Source: Mycolicibacter sinensis
GTDB lineage: Bacteria > Actinomycetota > Actinomycetes > Mycobacteriales > Mycobacteriaceae
Assembly (NCBI RefSeq): GCF_001667945.1
Contig: NZ_LZJK01000039.1
Span: forward strand, 1 to 64,000
DNA: 64,000 nt
Reading direction: 5' to 3'
Made by a program: the position numbers and the translations under genes
Shown: in pieces, positions 26,911 through 37,784 of the stretch
Numbering within the stretch: the stretch's first letter is position 1
Layout: each line of letters starts with the position of its first letter
Notes under the pieces: generated by a model
What the model was told of the DNA's origin: nothing
What the model saw: the letters and a program-made list of their open reading frames with translations, nothing else
Database searches by the model: none

Positions 26911-27548
26911 GGCGCCTCGACCTCGTCGTCGGCCCGAACGGGGCGGGCAAGTCGACCTTCGTCGCCCTCACGTTGGCGCCGCTGCTGCCGGCCGCACTGT
27001 TCGTCAACGCCGACGAGATCGCCAAGAGTCGCTGGCCCGATGAGGTCGCCGCGCGCGCGTACGACGCCGCGCGGGTGGCCGCGCAGACCCGGTTGGCACT
27101 CATCGAACACGGACGTTCGTTCATCGCCGAGACGGTGTTCTCCCATGAGTCGAAGCTCGACTTGATCCGCACTGCCCATGCGGCGGTCCCAGCTTCGCCT
27201 CTCCTTCGTCGAGCCTCGCTGAACCGCCGGGCCCACGCCCACGACTACACGGTGGTCCTGCATGCGGTGCTCATCCCCGAGGCGTTGGCCGTGCAGCGGG
27301 TGCGGTATCGGGTGGCCGCCGGCGGGCATGCGGTTCCCGAGGAGAAGATCCGGGACCGCTACCACCGACTGTGGCCGTTGGTTGCCGAAGCGATCGGAAA
27401 GGCCGATATCGCAACGGTTTACGACAATTCGCACCCTACCGGTCCCCGGATTGTGGCGCAGTTCGCGGGCGGCGCCGAGATCGGGGAGCTGGCCTGGCCG
27501 GCCTGGACGCCCGAGGCGCTGGTCATGCGCTGGCCCCAGGGAGTCTAG
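26907..27548 (+). CDS. Zeta-like kinase toxin with a CTG start
   Basis: 213 residues from CTG at 26907. The P-loop GPNGAGKST lies at about residues 9-17, then FVNADEIAKSRWP, FIAETVFSHESKLDLI and a C-terminal block ending in TVYDNS and WPAWTPEAL, all typical of the AAA/zeta-like family. Zeta toxins phosphorylate UDP-sugars of peptidoglycan synthesis. Upstream of the P-loop the frame has no ATG, GTG or TTG; the CTG sits where relatives have a GTGA/ATGA overlap. The first ordinary codon, TTG at 26973, would remove the P-loop. About 20 extra residues (VPASPLLRRASLNRRAHAHD) interrupt the fold before YTVVLHAVLIP. It may be a weakly translated or dead toxin. Confidence 0.65.
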   Translation: MRRLDLVVGPNGAGKSTFVALTLAPLLPAALFVNADEIAKSRWPDEVAARAYDAARVAAQTRLALIEHGRSFIAETVFSHESKLDLIRTAHAAVPASPLLRRASLNRRAHAHDYTVVLHAVLIPEALAVQRVRYRVAAGGHAVPEEKIRDRYHRLWPLVAEAIGKADIATVYDNSHPTGPRIVAQFAGGAEIGELAWPAWTPEALVMRWPQGV

Positions 27549-28555
27549 GACACCTTCACGACGAGCTTGCCGACATTCTTGCCGTCGAACAGCATGTTGA
27601 TGGCCGTCGGTAGCTGCTCGAAGCCCTCGACGACAGTCTCGAGCGGCGTGAGCTTGCCCGCGGAGATCAGCGCGGCGATCTCGCTGTTCGCCTCTGGCGC
27701 GCGAAGGAAGTGATCGAGCACGATGAAACCCTGCAGGGTGGCGCGCTGGATGAGCAGGTTCCCGAACGCCCGCGGCCCGGGCGGCGGGTTGGTGGCGTTG
27801 TAGCCGGAGATCAGCCCGCACAGCGCGATTCGGGCGCCGACATTGACGCGCGCAAAGACCGCATCCATGATGTCGCCGCCGACGTTCTCGAAGTCGACGT
27901 CGATGCCATTGGGTGTTGCGGCGGCCAGCTGGGCGGCCCAGTCGTCGGCGCGGTAGTCCACCGCCGCGTCGAAACCGAGCTGATCGGTCAACAGCGCGCA
28001 CTTCTCCGGGCCGCCGGCGATCCCGACGACACGCGCGCCGCCGGCCTTGGCGAGCTGACCGGCGACCGAACCGACCGCACCGGCCGCGGCCGAGACGACG
28101 ACGGTCTCGCCGGGCTTGGGCTTGCCGATGTCGCGGATCCCGATCCACGCGGTGAGGCCGGTCATTCCGAGCGCGCCCAGGTATGCGCTGGGGGAGACGC
28201 CTTCCGCGACGTCGACCGGGAACAACGGCATGGTGTCCGAGACGACGACGTACTCCTGCCAGCCGGTCAGGCCTTGCACGATCTGGCCGACCGGATAGTT
28301 CGGGTGGTTCGACGCGACCACTTCACCGAGTCCGGCAGCGCGCATCACCTCGCCGATGCCGACCGGCGGCAGGTACGACGGAGTGTCGTTGATCCACATG
28401 CGGTTCGTCGGGTCCAAGGAGATCCAGTTGACACGCACCAGCGCCTCGCCGTCGCCGATCGCCGGCACCGGTTGCTCGCTGAGTTCGAAGGTGTCCGGGC
28501 CGATGCGGCCGGTCGGGCGTTCGCGAAGCAGGAAACGGCGGTTTCGTTCGGCCAT
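27545..28555 (-). CDS. NADP-dependent MDR oxidoreductase (CurA/prostaglandin-reductase-like)
   Basis: A 336-residue member of the medium-chain dehydrogenase superfamily without the catalytic zinc ligands. The NADPH motif is VVSAAAGAVGSVAGQLAK, preceded by LGALGMTGLTAWIGI and followed by DVDFENVGG, all characteristic of alkenal/one oxidoreductases and prostaglandin reductases. It would reduce activated C=C bonds. The ATG at 28555 gives the usual opening NRRFLLRERPTGRI. It converges on the toxin gene with a four-base overlap and is divergent from tpx. Confidence 0.88.
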   Translation of the reverse strand: MAERNRRFLLRERPTGRIGPDTFELSEQPVPAIGDGEALVRVNWISLDPTNRMWINDTPSYLPPVGIGEVMRAAGLGEVVASNHPNYPVGQIVQGLTGWQEYVVVSDTMPLFPVDVAEGVSPSAYLGALGMTGLTAWIGIRDIGKPKPGETVVVSAAAGAVGSVAGQLAKAGGARVVGIAGGPEKCALLTDQLGFDAAVDYRADDWAAQLAAATPNGIDVDFENVGGDIMDAVFARVNVGARIALCGLISGYNATNPPPGPRAFGNLLIQRATLQGFIVLDHFLRAPEANSEIAALISAGKLTPLETVVEGFEQLPTAINMLFDGKNVGKLVVKVS

Positions 28556-28637
28556 GGGCGCACGTTACCCGGATGCGGGGTGGAGGAGAAGGCGAACCGG
28601 GCATCGTGCCCGTGGCCACACCTGGCACACTGTCGAT

Positions 28638-29132
28638 GTGGCACAGATAACCTTGCGCGGAAATCCAGTGACGACGACCGGAGAGCTGCCCGCAGTGGGG
28701 GATGCGGCGCCCGCATTCTCCCTGACCGGCACGGACCTCGGGGCGGTGGAGAGTGCTCAGTTCGGCGGCAAGCCGCTCTTGCTGAACATCTTCCCCTCCA
28801 TCGACACCCCGGTGTGTGCAACGAGCGTGCGGACGTTCAACGAACGCGCTGCGGCCGGCGGTCTGACCGTGGTGTGCGTGTCCAACGATCTGCCGTTCGC
28901 GCAGAAGCGCTTCTGCGGGGCGGAGGGCATCGAGAACGTCACGACGGCCTCGGCCTTCCGATCCGGCTTCGGCGGCGACTACGGGGTGACCATCGCCGAC
29001 GGGCCGATGGCCGGCCTGCTGGCACGTGCCGTCGTGGTCATCGATGCAGACGGCAAGGTCGCCTACACCGAACTGGTACCGGAGATCGCCAGCGAGCCCA
29101 ACTACGACGCGGCCCTCGCAGCGCTGAGCTGA
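28638..29132 (+). CDS. tpx: Thiol peroxidase (atypical 2-Cys peroxiredoxin)
   Basis: A 164-residue peroxiredoxin that reduces hydroperoxides with thioredoxin. The peroxidatic Cys is in SIDTPVCATSVRTFN and the resolving Cys in AQKRFCGAEGIENV, the Tpx spacing. The frame is open upstream to 28356, but the GTG at 28638 gives the family N-terminus (VAQITLRGNPVTTTGELPAVG). The gene is single and divergent from the MDR oxidoreductase. A hairpin overlaps its stop. Confidence 0.95.
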   Translation: MAQITLRGNPVTTTGELPAVGDAAPAFSLTGTDLGAVESAQFGGKPLLLNIFPSIDTPVCATSVRTFNERAAAGGLTVVCVSNDLPFAQKRFCGAEGIENVTTASAFRSGFGGDYGVTIADGPMAGLLARAVVVIDADGKVAYTELVPEIASEPNYDAALAALS

Positions 29133-29148
29133 ACGGCCCGCGCGGAGT

Positions 29149-29153
<5 letters not shown>
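29128..29153. terminator. Hairpin between convergent tpx and deaminase genes
   Basis: Arms GCTGAAC / GTTCAGC with a 12-base GC-rich loop span the stop of tpx (29130-29132) and the stop of the opposing gene (29149-29151), a position suited to two-way termination. Confidence 0.5.
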
Positions 29154-29643
<490 letters not shown>

Positions 29644-29699
29644 AGTTGTGCCTCCGGAAGATGTCGCTGCTGCAGGACCTGAACCGCTGCCGTCGTCGG

Positions 29700-30611
29700 T
29701 CACGGAACGATGGCGAGTTTCACATGGGGTCCGTCAGCCTGGGCGCGCCAGGCGTCGGCGGCGTCGTCGAGGCTGTAGCGCCGGGTCTCGACGCGAATCC
29801 TTCCTTGGGCCGCATGCCGGGTGAGTTCCTCATATCCGGTGCGCAGCACGTCCGGTGGCATGGCGTTGTTGAAATGACCGACATGGGTGCGGCCCATCAG
29901 GGACCGAAATGAAACGTCGGCCGTGGGACCGGCGCCTTGACCGATGGTGATCAGCGTCGCCCCGGAAGCGGTGGCGTCTAGCGCCGCCAAGAACGGGTCC
30001 CCGTAGACGGTGTCGATGACGACGTCGTAACCGTCGCCGGCTTCGGATTTCAGCGCCTCGGCGTCGTTGCCCTTGCCGAGCGTGACCGTGGCGTCGGCGC
30101 CCAGTTCACCCACCAGCTCCAACGCCTCCGGATTACGGCCGGCCCCGACGACACGGCCCGCGCCGAGCAACTTGGCGGCTTGCACCGCTATTCGCCCCAC
30201 GATCCCGGTTGCGCCCAAAACCAGCACGGATTCACCGTTTTCCACGCTGGCGTGCCGGGTCAGCGGCAGCCATGCCGCCAGCCCGGCGATGCCCATGGCC
30301 ACGGCAAGGTCGTCATCGACAGCGTCGGAGACCGGGAAGGTCAGGCCGGGTTCGATCCGGCAGCGTTGTGCCCAGGAACCGAAGGGGTCCGGCGGCGAAT
30401 TGAAGTACACCCGCGCGCCATCCGCGGTGGAGCCGATGCCCTCCTGCCCGACAACCGAGGGAATTTCCGGCGTCCCCATCTTCCCCGACGCCCGAGCCAG
30501 ATCAACCGGATTGCAACCCGCGAGTCGCACTTGGACGACCTTGCCGTCTGGCTCATCGAATTCGCCGACGGCCGGAACCCCTCCGACCTTCTGCAGGATC
30601 GCCGCTTTCAT
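29700..30611 (-). CDS. Quinone oxidoreductase-like zinc-free alcohol dehydrogenase
   Basis: A 303-residue MDR enzyme. The GroES-like domain (MKAAILQKVGGVPAVGEF..) lacks the zinc-ligand Cys/His set, and the NADPH site is VLGATGIVGRIAVQAAKLLG. It would reduce a quinone or enone. The ATG at 30611 has GGAGGGAG upstream and is preferred over the open frame to 30668. It is 101 bases downstream of the mycolate methyltransferase operon on the same strand, so it could be its distal gene or have its own promoter. Confidence 0.83.
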   Translation of the reverse strand: MKAAILQKVGGVPAVGEFDEPDGKVVQVRLAGCNPVDLARASGKMGTPEIPSVVGQEGIGSTADGARVYFNSPPDPFGSWAQRCRIEPGLTFPVSDAVDDDLAVAMGIAGLAAWLPLTRHASVENGESVLVLGATGIVGRIAVQAAKLLGAGRVVGAGRNPEALELVGELGADATVTLGKGNDAEALKSEAGDGYDVVIDTVYGDPFLAALDATASGATLITIGQGAGPTADVSFRSLMGRTHVGHFNNAMPPDVLRTGYEELTRHAAQGRIRVETRRYSLDDAADAWRAQADGPHVKLAIVP

Positions 30612-30712
30612 GTTCACTCCCTCCGTGTTGCGTTGAGCCGGCTGCGGTCGCGTTGGCGGCCTGGTCACCGCATACGCGGTGGCGCTACGCCGGTGATCGC
30701 CGTCGGGCTACG

Positions 30713-31621
30713 TCACCGTGTCGTGATGGAGCCGGATCCGGGTTTGCGGTAGGTGACCAGGCTGACATCGAGCATCTCGTCGGCGAAGTAGTGTTGGCAG
30801 CCCCGCAGGTACTTCAGGTAGCGCTCGTAGACCTCTTCGGATTGGATTGCGATAGCGGCGTCCTTGTGGGCTTCCAGGGCGTCGCCCCAGATCTGCAGGG
30901 TCTTGATGTAATGCGGCCGCAAGGAGATCGCTTCGGGGACCGTGAATCCGGCTTTCTCACCGTGTTGCACCATCATGTCGGTGGTGGGTAGTCGGCCGCC
31001 CGGGAAGATCTCGGTGACGATGAATTTGATGAACCGCGCGGTTTCGAAGGTGAGCTTCTTGCCGCGGGCATTCAGGTCATAGGGGTGGTAGCTGACACTG
31101 CTCTGAATCGTCATCCGGCCGTCATCGGGCAGGATATCGAAGCACCTGGCGAAGAACTTGCTATAGCGCTCATGCCCGAAGTGTTCGAACGCCTCGATGG
31201 ACACGATGCGGTCGACCGGCAGACTGAACTCTTCCCAGCCGTGCAGCAGCACCCGGCGGCTGCGATCGGAGTCCACGGCGTCGAGCAGGCGCTGCGCGTA
31301 AGTGCGCTGGTTTTTCGACAGGGTCAGGCCGATGACGTTGACGTCGTATTTCTCGATGGCGCGGCGCATCGTGGCGCCCCAGCCGCAGCCGATGTCGAGC
31401 AGTGTCATGCCGGGCAGCAGGTTCAGCTTGTCGAGGTTCAGGTCGATCTTGGCGATCTGCGCCTCCTCCAGCGACATGCCCGGTTCCTCGAAGTAGGCAC
31501 AGCTGTAGGTGCGGGTCGGGTCTTGGAACAAGCCGAAGAAGTCGTCGGACAGATCATAGTGGGCCTGGACATCTTCGAAATGCGGTCGCATTCGCGAGGT
31601 TTCGGCAGCTGCCTCGCTCAC
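30713..31621 (-). CDS. mmaA4: Hydroxymycolate-type mycolic acid methyltransferase (MmaA4/Hma-like)
   Basis: A 302-residue SAM-dependent enzyme of the cyclopropane-synthase family. Family motifs are [17 protein letters not shown], the SAM site [29 protein letters not shown] and [16 protein letters not shown]. The stretch [21 protein letters not shown] and the ending [12 protein letters not shown] follow MmaA4 (Hma), which adds methyl and hydroxyl groups across a meromycolate double bond, the precursor of keto- and methoxymycolates. The GTG start overlaps the stop of the upstream gene (GTGA). It is the last of five genes in the mycolate operon. Confidence 0.85.
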   Translation of the reverse strand: MSEAAAETSRMRPHFEDVQAHYDLSDDFFGLFQDPTRTYSCAYFEEPGMSLEEAQIAKIDLNLDKLNLLPGMTLLDIGCGWGATMRRAIEKYDVNVIGLTLSKNQRTYAQRLLDAVDSDRSRRVLLHGWEEFSLPVDRIVSIEAFEHFGHERYSKFFARCFDILPDDGRMTIQSSVSYHPYDLNARGKKLTFETARFIKFIVTEIFPGGRLPTTDMMVQHGEKAGFTVPEAISLRPHYIKTLQIWGDALEAHKDAAIAIQSEEVYERYLKYLRGCQHYFADEMLDVSLVTYRKPGSGSITTR

Positions 31622-32493
31622 TGCGAGTCCCGCTTCTCCAGCGTGAACTGGTTGACGTCGATGTAGCCCTGACGGAATCCATTGGCGCAGCCGGTCAGGT
31701 AATGCATGTAGCGGTCGTAGACCTCCTGGGACTGGATCTCGATGGCCTGCGCGCGGTGGGCTTCCAAAGCGGCCGCCCAGCAGTCCAGGGTTCGGACGTA
31801 GTGCGGCTGCAGGGACTGGCGGCGGGTCAGGGTGAACCCCGCGGCGGCGGAGTGGTCTTGCACCATTTCGATGGTGGGCAGGCGGCCGCCCGGAAAGATC
31901 TCGGTGACAATGAATTTGATGAAGCGGGCGATCGCGAACGTCAGCGGCAGACCGCGCGCCGCCATCTCCGGAAACGTCAAGCCGGAGATCGTGTGCAGGA
32001 GCATGACACCGTCCGGCGGTAAGACGTTGTAGGCCATGGCGAAGAAGTCGGGGTAGCGGTCGTGACCGAAATGCTCGAACGCACCGATGGACACGATCCG
32101 GTCGACGGGCTCGTCAAAGCATTCCCAACCCTCCAGCAGCACCTGCCGGCTGCGCTCGGTGTCCATCGCGTCGAGGGCCGCCTGGGCATGGACGGCCTGG
32201 TTTTTGCTCAGCGTCAAGCCGATGACGTTGACGTCGTATTTCTCGATGGCGCGGCGCATCGTGGCGCCCCAGCCGCAACCGATGTCGAGCAGTGTCATTC
32301 CGGGCTGTAACCCGAGCTTGCCCAAGGACAGATCGATTTTGGCGAGCTGAGCCTGTTCCAGGGTCATGTCGTCGCGTTCGAAGTAGGCGCAGCTGTAGGT
32401 CTGGCTCGGATCCAGGAACAGCCGGAAGAACTCGTCGGACAGGTCGTAGTGCGCCTGCACGTCGTCGAAATGGGGCTGGAGATCCTTGGGCAT
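31618..32493 (-). CDS. Mycolic acid cyclopropane/methyl transferase (MmaA2-like)
   Basis: A 291-residue paralogue of its neighbours with the same SAM motif ([20 protein letters not shown]). The phrases [29 protein letters not shown] and [12 protein letters not shown] place it closest to MmaA2/CmaA1/PcaA, the enzymes that make distal or proximal cyclopropane rings on mycolates. Residue differences between these paralogues are small, so I do not assign the exact ring position. It overlaps mmaA4 by four bases and starts 15 bases after the ketosynthase gene. Confidence 0.82.
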   Translation of the reverse strand: MPKDLQPHFDDVQAHYDLSDEFFRLFLDPSQTYSCAYFERDDMTLEQAQLAKIDLSLGKLGLQPGMTLLDIGCGWGATMRRAIEKYDVNVIGLTLSKNQAVHAQAALDAMDTERSRQVLLEGWECFDEPVDRIVSIGAFEHFGHDRYPDFFAMAYNVLPPDGVMLLHTISGLTFPEMAARGLPLTFAIARFIKFIVTEIFPGGRLPTIEMVQDHSAAAGFTLTRRQSLQPHYVRTLDCWAAALEAHRAQAIEIQSQEVYDRYMHYLTGCANGFRQGYIDVNQFTLEKRDSQ

Positions 32494-32508
32494 ATGTGCA
32501 GCGGCTTT

Positions 32509-33762
32509 CTAATAGGCACCGAAGGCCAGCGCCACGTTGTGGCCACCGAACCCGAACGAATTGCTGATCGCGTAGCGGTAGTTGCCCGGACGCGGGTCCC
32601 CGGCGACGACATCCAGGTCGATCTCCGGGTCGAGGGTCTGCAGATTCAAGGTCGGCGGCACGACCCCGTCCCGCAGCGCCAACACGGTCAGGATCGCCTC
32701 CACGGCACCGACCGCACCGACCGAATGGCCCAGCGCCGCCTTCGGCGCGTACACCGCCGGTTGATGGGTGCCCAACGCGTTACGGATGGCGTGGGCCTCA
32801 GCGACGTCGCCGATCTTGGTTCCGGTGGCGTGCGCATTGACGTGGTCGATGTCGCCGGGGGTCAGCCCGGCCAGCTCGATCGCTCGGGTCATCGCGTAAC
32901 CGGCCCGCTCACCGTTGGGGTCGGGCGCCACGATGTGGTAGCCGTCGGAGGTGATGCCGGCACCCATCAGCCGCGCCAGGATGGGGGCGCCGCGCGCTTT
33001 GGCGTGCTCCTCGGTCTCGATGACCATCATCGCGCCCGCTTCACCGAAGACAAAGCCGTTGCGGTCCCTATCGAAGGGGCGACACGCACCTGCCGGGTCG
33101 TCGTTGCTGGTCGACAACACGATGCGCATCGCGGCGAAGCCGGCTATCGGCACCGCTTCGATCTTGTTCTCCACCCCGCCGCAGATCGCGATGTCGGCCT
33201 CGTCGTAGACGATGTCGCGCCATGCCTGCGCGATGGCTTCGGCGCCGGACGCGCACGCCGACACCGGCGTGATGACGCCGGCCTTGGCGCCGCGCTCCAG
33301 CCCGACGGCGGCCGCGGATGCGTTGGGCATGTACATCTGCACCCCAAGCGGTGAGACGCCCTTCATGCCGCGGGCCACCATGTCCTGATAGCCCCAGACC
33401 AGCTGCTCGGGAGAGCCCAGGCCAGTACCGATGGACACCATCAGCCGCCGGGTGTCGACCTCGGGTGATCCGGTGCTTTCCCAGACCCGCCGGCCGATCA
33501 TCGTCGCCATACTGCCGAGGTAGGACAAGCGGCGCTGCTCGATGCGGGTCAGTCCGTGGTCGAAGTCTTCGAGCAGATGGCCACCGATGCGCACCGGCAG
33601 GTCATACTCCTCGACCCAGTCGTCGTCGAGCTTGCGGATTCCGCTCTGCCCGTCCAGCAGCTTCTTCCAGGTGTCGTCCACACTGGTGGCCAGCGCCGTC
33701 GTCATCGCGACTCCGGTGACGACCACGTCGGGAAAGCCGTGTCCCGTCGAGAACTTCGCCAT
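32509..33762 (-). CDS. KasB-like beta-ketoacyl-ACP synthase embedded in the mycolate methyltransferase operon
   Basis: A 417-residue condensing enzyme. The catalytic triad is complete: Cys170 in [10 protein letters not shown], His311 in NAHATGT and His346 in [10 protein letters not shown]. The opening [39 protein letters not shown] and the [18 protein letters not shown] block match KasB rather than KasA. KasB extends meromycolate chains in FAS-II. Here it lies between methyltransferase genes instead of in the fabD-acpM-kasA-kasB operon, none of whose other members is in the window, so it is probably an additional copy specialised to these chains. It is cotranscribed, with gaps of 15 and 24 bases. 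Confidence 0.85.
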   Translation of the reverse strand: MAKFSTGHGFPDVVVTGVAMTTALATSVDDTWKKLLDGQSGIRKLDDDWVEEYDLPVRIGGHLLEDFDHGLTRIEQRRLSYLGSMATMIGRRVWESTGSPEVDTRRLMVSIGTGLGSPEQLVWGYQDMVARGMKGVSPLGVQMYMPNASAAAVGLERGAKAGVITPVSACASGAEAIAQAWRDIVYDEADIAICGGVENKIEAVPIAGFAAMRIVLSTSNDDPAGACRPFDRDRNGFVFGEAGAMMVIETEEHAKARGAPILARLMGAGITSDGYHIVAPDPNGERAGYAMTRAIELAGLTPGDIDHVNAHATGTKIGDVAEAHAIRNALGTHQPAVYAPKAALGHSVGAVGAVEAILTVLALRDGVVPPTLNLQTLDPEIDLDVVAGDPRPGNYRYAISNSFGFGGHNVALAFGAY

Positions 33763-33786
33763 CTCCTCGCCTCGTTTCCCGATTCG

Positions 33787-34671
<885 letters not shown>

Positions 34672-35562
34672 TCACGCGGCCGGTTTTTCCATGGTGAATT
34701 GGCAGACGTTGGTGTAGCCGTCCCGGAACAGCTCCCGGCAGCCGGTCAGGTATTTCAGGAAGGTCTCGTACATCTGCTCGCCCTTGAGCTCGATCGCCTG
34801 CTCTTTATGGGCTTCCAGGGCCTTGGCCCAGGTGTCCAAGGTGCGCACGTAGTTCGAGCCGATCATGTGGTGACGGGTGATCTCGAAGCCGCACCGGGTG
34901 GCGTGTTCGTCGACCACCGACACCATCGGCAGCCGGCCGCCGGGGTAGATCTCCTTGCGGATGAAACTGATGAAGCGCAGCAGCGACATCGTGCGCTTGA
35001 GCCCCATCTGCGCGGCTTCCTCTTCGGAAGGCACCACGATGGAATGCAGCAGCATCACCCCGTCGTCGGGCAGCACGTGATAACACATCTTGAAGAAGTC
35101 GTCGTAGCGTTCGTAGGTGCCCACGCCGTCGGCGAAGTGCTCGAAGGCCCCCAGGGACACGATGCGGTCGACCGGCTCGTCGAACTGTTCCCAGCCCTGC
35201 AACCGCACTTCTTTCGACCGCGGACTGTCCATTTCGGCGAACTTGCGTTCGCAATGGGCCACTTGGTTTTCGCTGAGCGTCAGGCCGATGACGTTCACGT
35301 CGTACTTCTCGACCGCGCGCCGCATCGTCGACCCCCAGCCCGAGCCGATGTCGAGCAGTGTCATTCCCGGCTTGAGGCCGAGCTTGCCCAGCGCCAGGTC
35401 CACTTTCGCCATCTGAGCCTCTTCGAGGGTCATGTCGTCGCGCTCGAAGTAGGCACAGCTGTAGGTCATCGTCGGGTCGAGCCACAGCCGGAAGAATTCG
35501 TTGGACCGGTCGTAGTGTGACTGGACATGTGCGATGTCGGGCTTGAGTTCGGTGTCAGTCAT
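34672..35562 (-). CDS. Cyclopropane mycolic acid synthase (CmaA2-like)
   Basis: A 296-residue first gene of the operon. SAM motif [22 protein letters not shown]; the block [52 protein letters not shown] and [15 protein letters not shown] follow CmaA2, which forms trans-cyclopropanes on oxygenated mycolates. The frame begins at 35592, but the ATG at 35562 ([20 protein letters not shown]) fits the family. The promoter for the whole five-gene unit must be in the 418-base gap upstream. Confidence 0.85.
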   Translation of the reverse strand: MTDTELKPDIAHVQSHYDRSNEFFRLWLDPTMTYSCAYFERDDMTLEEAQMAKVDLALGKLGLKPGMTLLDIGSGWGSTMRRAVEKYDVNVIGLTLSENQVAHCERKFAEMDSPRSKEVRLQGWEQFDEPVDRIVSLGAFEHFADGVGTYERYDDFFKMCYHVLPDDGVMLLHSIVVPSEEEAAQMGLKRTMSLLRFISFIRKEIYPGGRLPMVSVVDEHATRCGFEITRHHMIGSNYVRTLDTWAKALEAHKEQAIELKGEQMYETFLKYLTGCRELFRDGYTNVCQFTMEKPAA

Positions 35563-35980
35563 GAGGTTCTCCCGCTCCGTAGTTCGCCGCAACCTCGTCA
35601 GTCGGCGTCCGAATGTGGGGGCAACAGGGGCCCACTGGCGATAACCGCCGCACAGCGGTCAACGAGTTGCGCTCGGCGGGATAGCCGACCACCGAACGGC
35701 GCCGCGACGCCCGCGGGGGATGGGGGATGGTCCGTCCGGCGCGGGCCGAACCGGGCCCACGAGGGGCACCGGAGCCTCCCGCTGCTGAGTTGATCTCCCG
35801 AACGCACTCGCCGTCCCCCAAACGCGTCAACTGCCGCGCTGTTTTCCCCCGTGAATGCCTGCTCAAACGCTGCTTTTAGGGTTTTCTTTCCGGCGCCGGA
35901 CCGGCCGTGGTGCGACGCGGACGACGCGCCCCCTGACCTGTGGTTTCACCGGAACCGCACCCGAGTATTTGACGGCAGCG
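35563..35980. other. Intergenic region upstream of the mycolate operon
   Basis: 418 bases between the cmaA2-like gene and the next minus-strand gene. It should carry the promoter of the five-gene mycolate operon. Short open frames on both strands lack ribosome sites and family features, so I call no gene. No clear palindrome or hairpin was seen. Confidence 0.5.
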
Positions 35981-36631
35981 TCAGACGTGAGCCTCGAAGG
36001 CGCGAAGCTTCTGCACCTCGGCGGCGGGGCCGGCCATGGTGAGGTCGGTTGGCGGCCTGCGTCCCGCGAGCCAGCGCACCAGGTTCGCCGAGCTGCCGCG
36101 GACGACCACCTCGGGAGCCGAGGCCGGACCGACCGATGAGCGAATGCTGTCGTCGTCGGTGCCGACGGTTACCCGGATATCGGCCGGCAGCTTCCTGAGT
36201 TGATGGCGCAGGAGTAGGGGAACGACCTCGATCAGGGTCGGCGGCGCCGCATGCGCGGCCTCGCCGGCGCCGACGAGGTCGTCATGATGGGTCCAGTACT
36301 CGAACAACGCCAGCGGCGCGACCCGCGGCCGGAGTAGTAGTCGCGGCACCGGCAGACGCAGCCGGTCGATCAGGGCCGAGAAACCGTGGCGACGCTCGAG
36401 GCGGATCGCGCTGTCCACCAACGCCGGCGGACCCGTGACGGAGACCCCACGCGCCACCAGGCAGCGGGCGATGAAGGTCGTCAGACCGCCGAGGCGTTCC
36501 TCGGCGACCAGGTGGCAGGCGAGGTCGAATGCGGTCCACTCACCGCAGCCGGCGTGAGCCGAGGCACCGGCTGCGAGTAACGACTCCGCGAGCGCCGCCC
36601 GTTCGGCCACGATGTCGCCGGAGATGGTCAT
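35981..36631 (-). CDS. Maleylpyruvate isomerase-type (DinB-like) protein, TIGR03083 family
   Basis: A 216-residue helical-bundle protein of the actinobacterial mycothiol-dependent group. The metal-ligand pattern is visible: the WTAFDLACHLVAEE segment with His at about residue 40 and FEYWTHHDDLVGAG at about 110-123. A C-terminal domain (about 150-216) has the small alpha/beta look of these proteins. The reaction may be a mycothiol-dependent isomerisation or transfer, but most members are uncharacterised. It is divergent from the LLM flavoprotein gene. Confidence 0.8.
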   Translation of the reverse strand: MTISGDIVAERAALAESLLAAGASAHAGCGEWTAFDLACHLVAEERLGGLTTFIARCLVARGVSVTGPPALVDSAIRLERRHGFSALIDRLRLPVPRLLLRPRVAPLALFEYWTHHDDLVGAGEAAHAAPPTLIEVVPLLLRHQLRKLPADIRVTVGTDDDSIRSSVGPASAPEVVVRGSSANLVRWLAGRRPPTDLTMAGPAAEVQKLRAFEAHV

Positions 36632-36765
36632 GCCTGACAGTCTGTACCCGGCTGCTCGCGGTGTGGCCGAAAGTGCCGCGGTCGGGGCAGATCAGCCGTC
36701 GAACAGCGTGCGGGCGATCCGCTCGACGGTCTGCATGGGTCATCCGCGGCGCGTACGCTTTGCCG

Positions 36766-37782
36766 GTGCACGTCGACGTCATGACGCTTCCCCAGCATCT
36801 GGGGAAGGCCGGCGAATTGGCCCGCAACACCCAGGCTGCGGGTTTCTCGGGTCTGTTGTTCACCGAGGCCGGTCGGACCGCGTATCTCAACGCCGCCATT
36901 GCGTCTCAAGCCGCGCCCGATCTGGAGCTCTCGACCGGCGTCGCGGTTGCCTTTCCGCGCAGTCCGTTCGTCACCGCCGCTGCGGCGTGGGAATTGCAGG
37001 AGGCGACGGCGGGCAAGTTCCGACTTGGTCTCGGTACCCAGGTGCGTACCCATGTCGTGCGCCGCTACGGTGCGACCTTCGACCATCCTGGTCCGCGGCT
37101 GCGCGACTACGTACTTGCGGTGAAGGCATGCTTCGCGGCCTTCCGAACGGGTGCTTTGGATCATCACGGACCGTTCTATGACCTCGACTTCATCAGTGCG
37201 CAGTGGAGCCCGGGCGCGATCGACGCACCGGATCCCAAAGTCGATATCGCGGCGGTGAACCCATGGATGCTGCGCATGGCAGGTGAGGTGGCCGATGGTG
37301 TGCACGTCCATCCGCTTGGTGAGCCCGGGTATCTGGCACGTCACGTTGTGCCGAAGGTCGCCGAAGGTGCCGGTAGGGCGGGCCGCTCAGCATCCGACAT
37401 CGCCATCATCGTGCCGGCGATGACGATCGTCGGGGACAGTGACGAAGAGCGCCATCAGGAACGGGAGCTGGTGCGCGCCAGCTTGAGCTTCTACGGAAGC
37501 ACGCCGAACTATGCCTTCATCTGGGATGAGGCCGGATTCGAGGGCACAACTGCCCGTATCCGCGAGAAGCAGAAGGCCGGCGACTTCACAGGTATGGCAG
37601 CGCAGATCACCGACGAGCACCTGGCCGCGTTTACGACGGAGGCGACCTGGGATGAGTTGGGGGACAGGCTGATCGACAAGTACGGGAAAGTGGCGACGCG
37701 CCTGGTGTTGTACAACGCGTTGGGCGACCGCGAGCGCTTCGAGCGCTATGGCCAGATCGCGCGCGGGATTTCGGGCCGCTAG
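36766..37782 (+). CDS. F420-dependent LLM-class oxidoreductase, TIGR03617-like
   Basis: A 338-residue luciferase-like monooxygenase fold. Clear blocks are GFSGLLFTEAGRTAYLNAA, LSTGVAVAFPRSPFVTAAAAWELQ, FRLGLGTQVRTHVVRRYGATFDHPGPRLRDYV and the ending FERYGQIARGISGR. Mycobacterial members use coenzyme F420. The frame is open from 36529, but GTG at 36766 (or TTG at 36760) starts the barrel just before VDVMTLPQHLG. It ends two bases before the convergent membrane-protein gene. The substrate is unknown. Confidence 0.85.
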   Translation: MHVDVMTLPQHLGKAGELARNTQAAGFSGLLFTEAGRTAYLNAAIASQAAPDLELSTGVAVAFPRSPFVTAAAAWELQEATAGKFRLGLGTQVRTHVVRRYGATFDHPGPRLRDYVLAVKACFAAFRTGALDHHGPFYDLDFISAQWSPGAIDAPDPKVDIAAVNPWMLRMAGEVADGVHVHPLGEPGYLARHVVPKVAEGAGRAGRSASDIAIIVPAMTIVGDSDEERHQERELVRASLSFYGSTPNYAFIWDEAGFEGTTARIREKQKAGDFTGMAAQITDEHLAAFTTEATWDELGDRLIDKYGKVATRLVLYNALGDRERFERYGQIARGISGR

Positions 37783-37784
37783 AG

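Noticed and set aside
35855-36139. Plus-strand ORF upstream of the mycolate operon
   Set aside because: It overlaps the 3' end of the real DinB-like gene on the other strand and is low-complexity.
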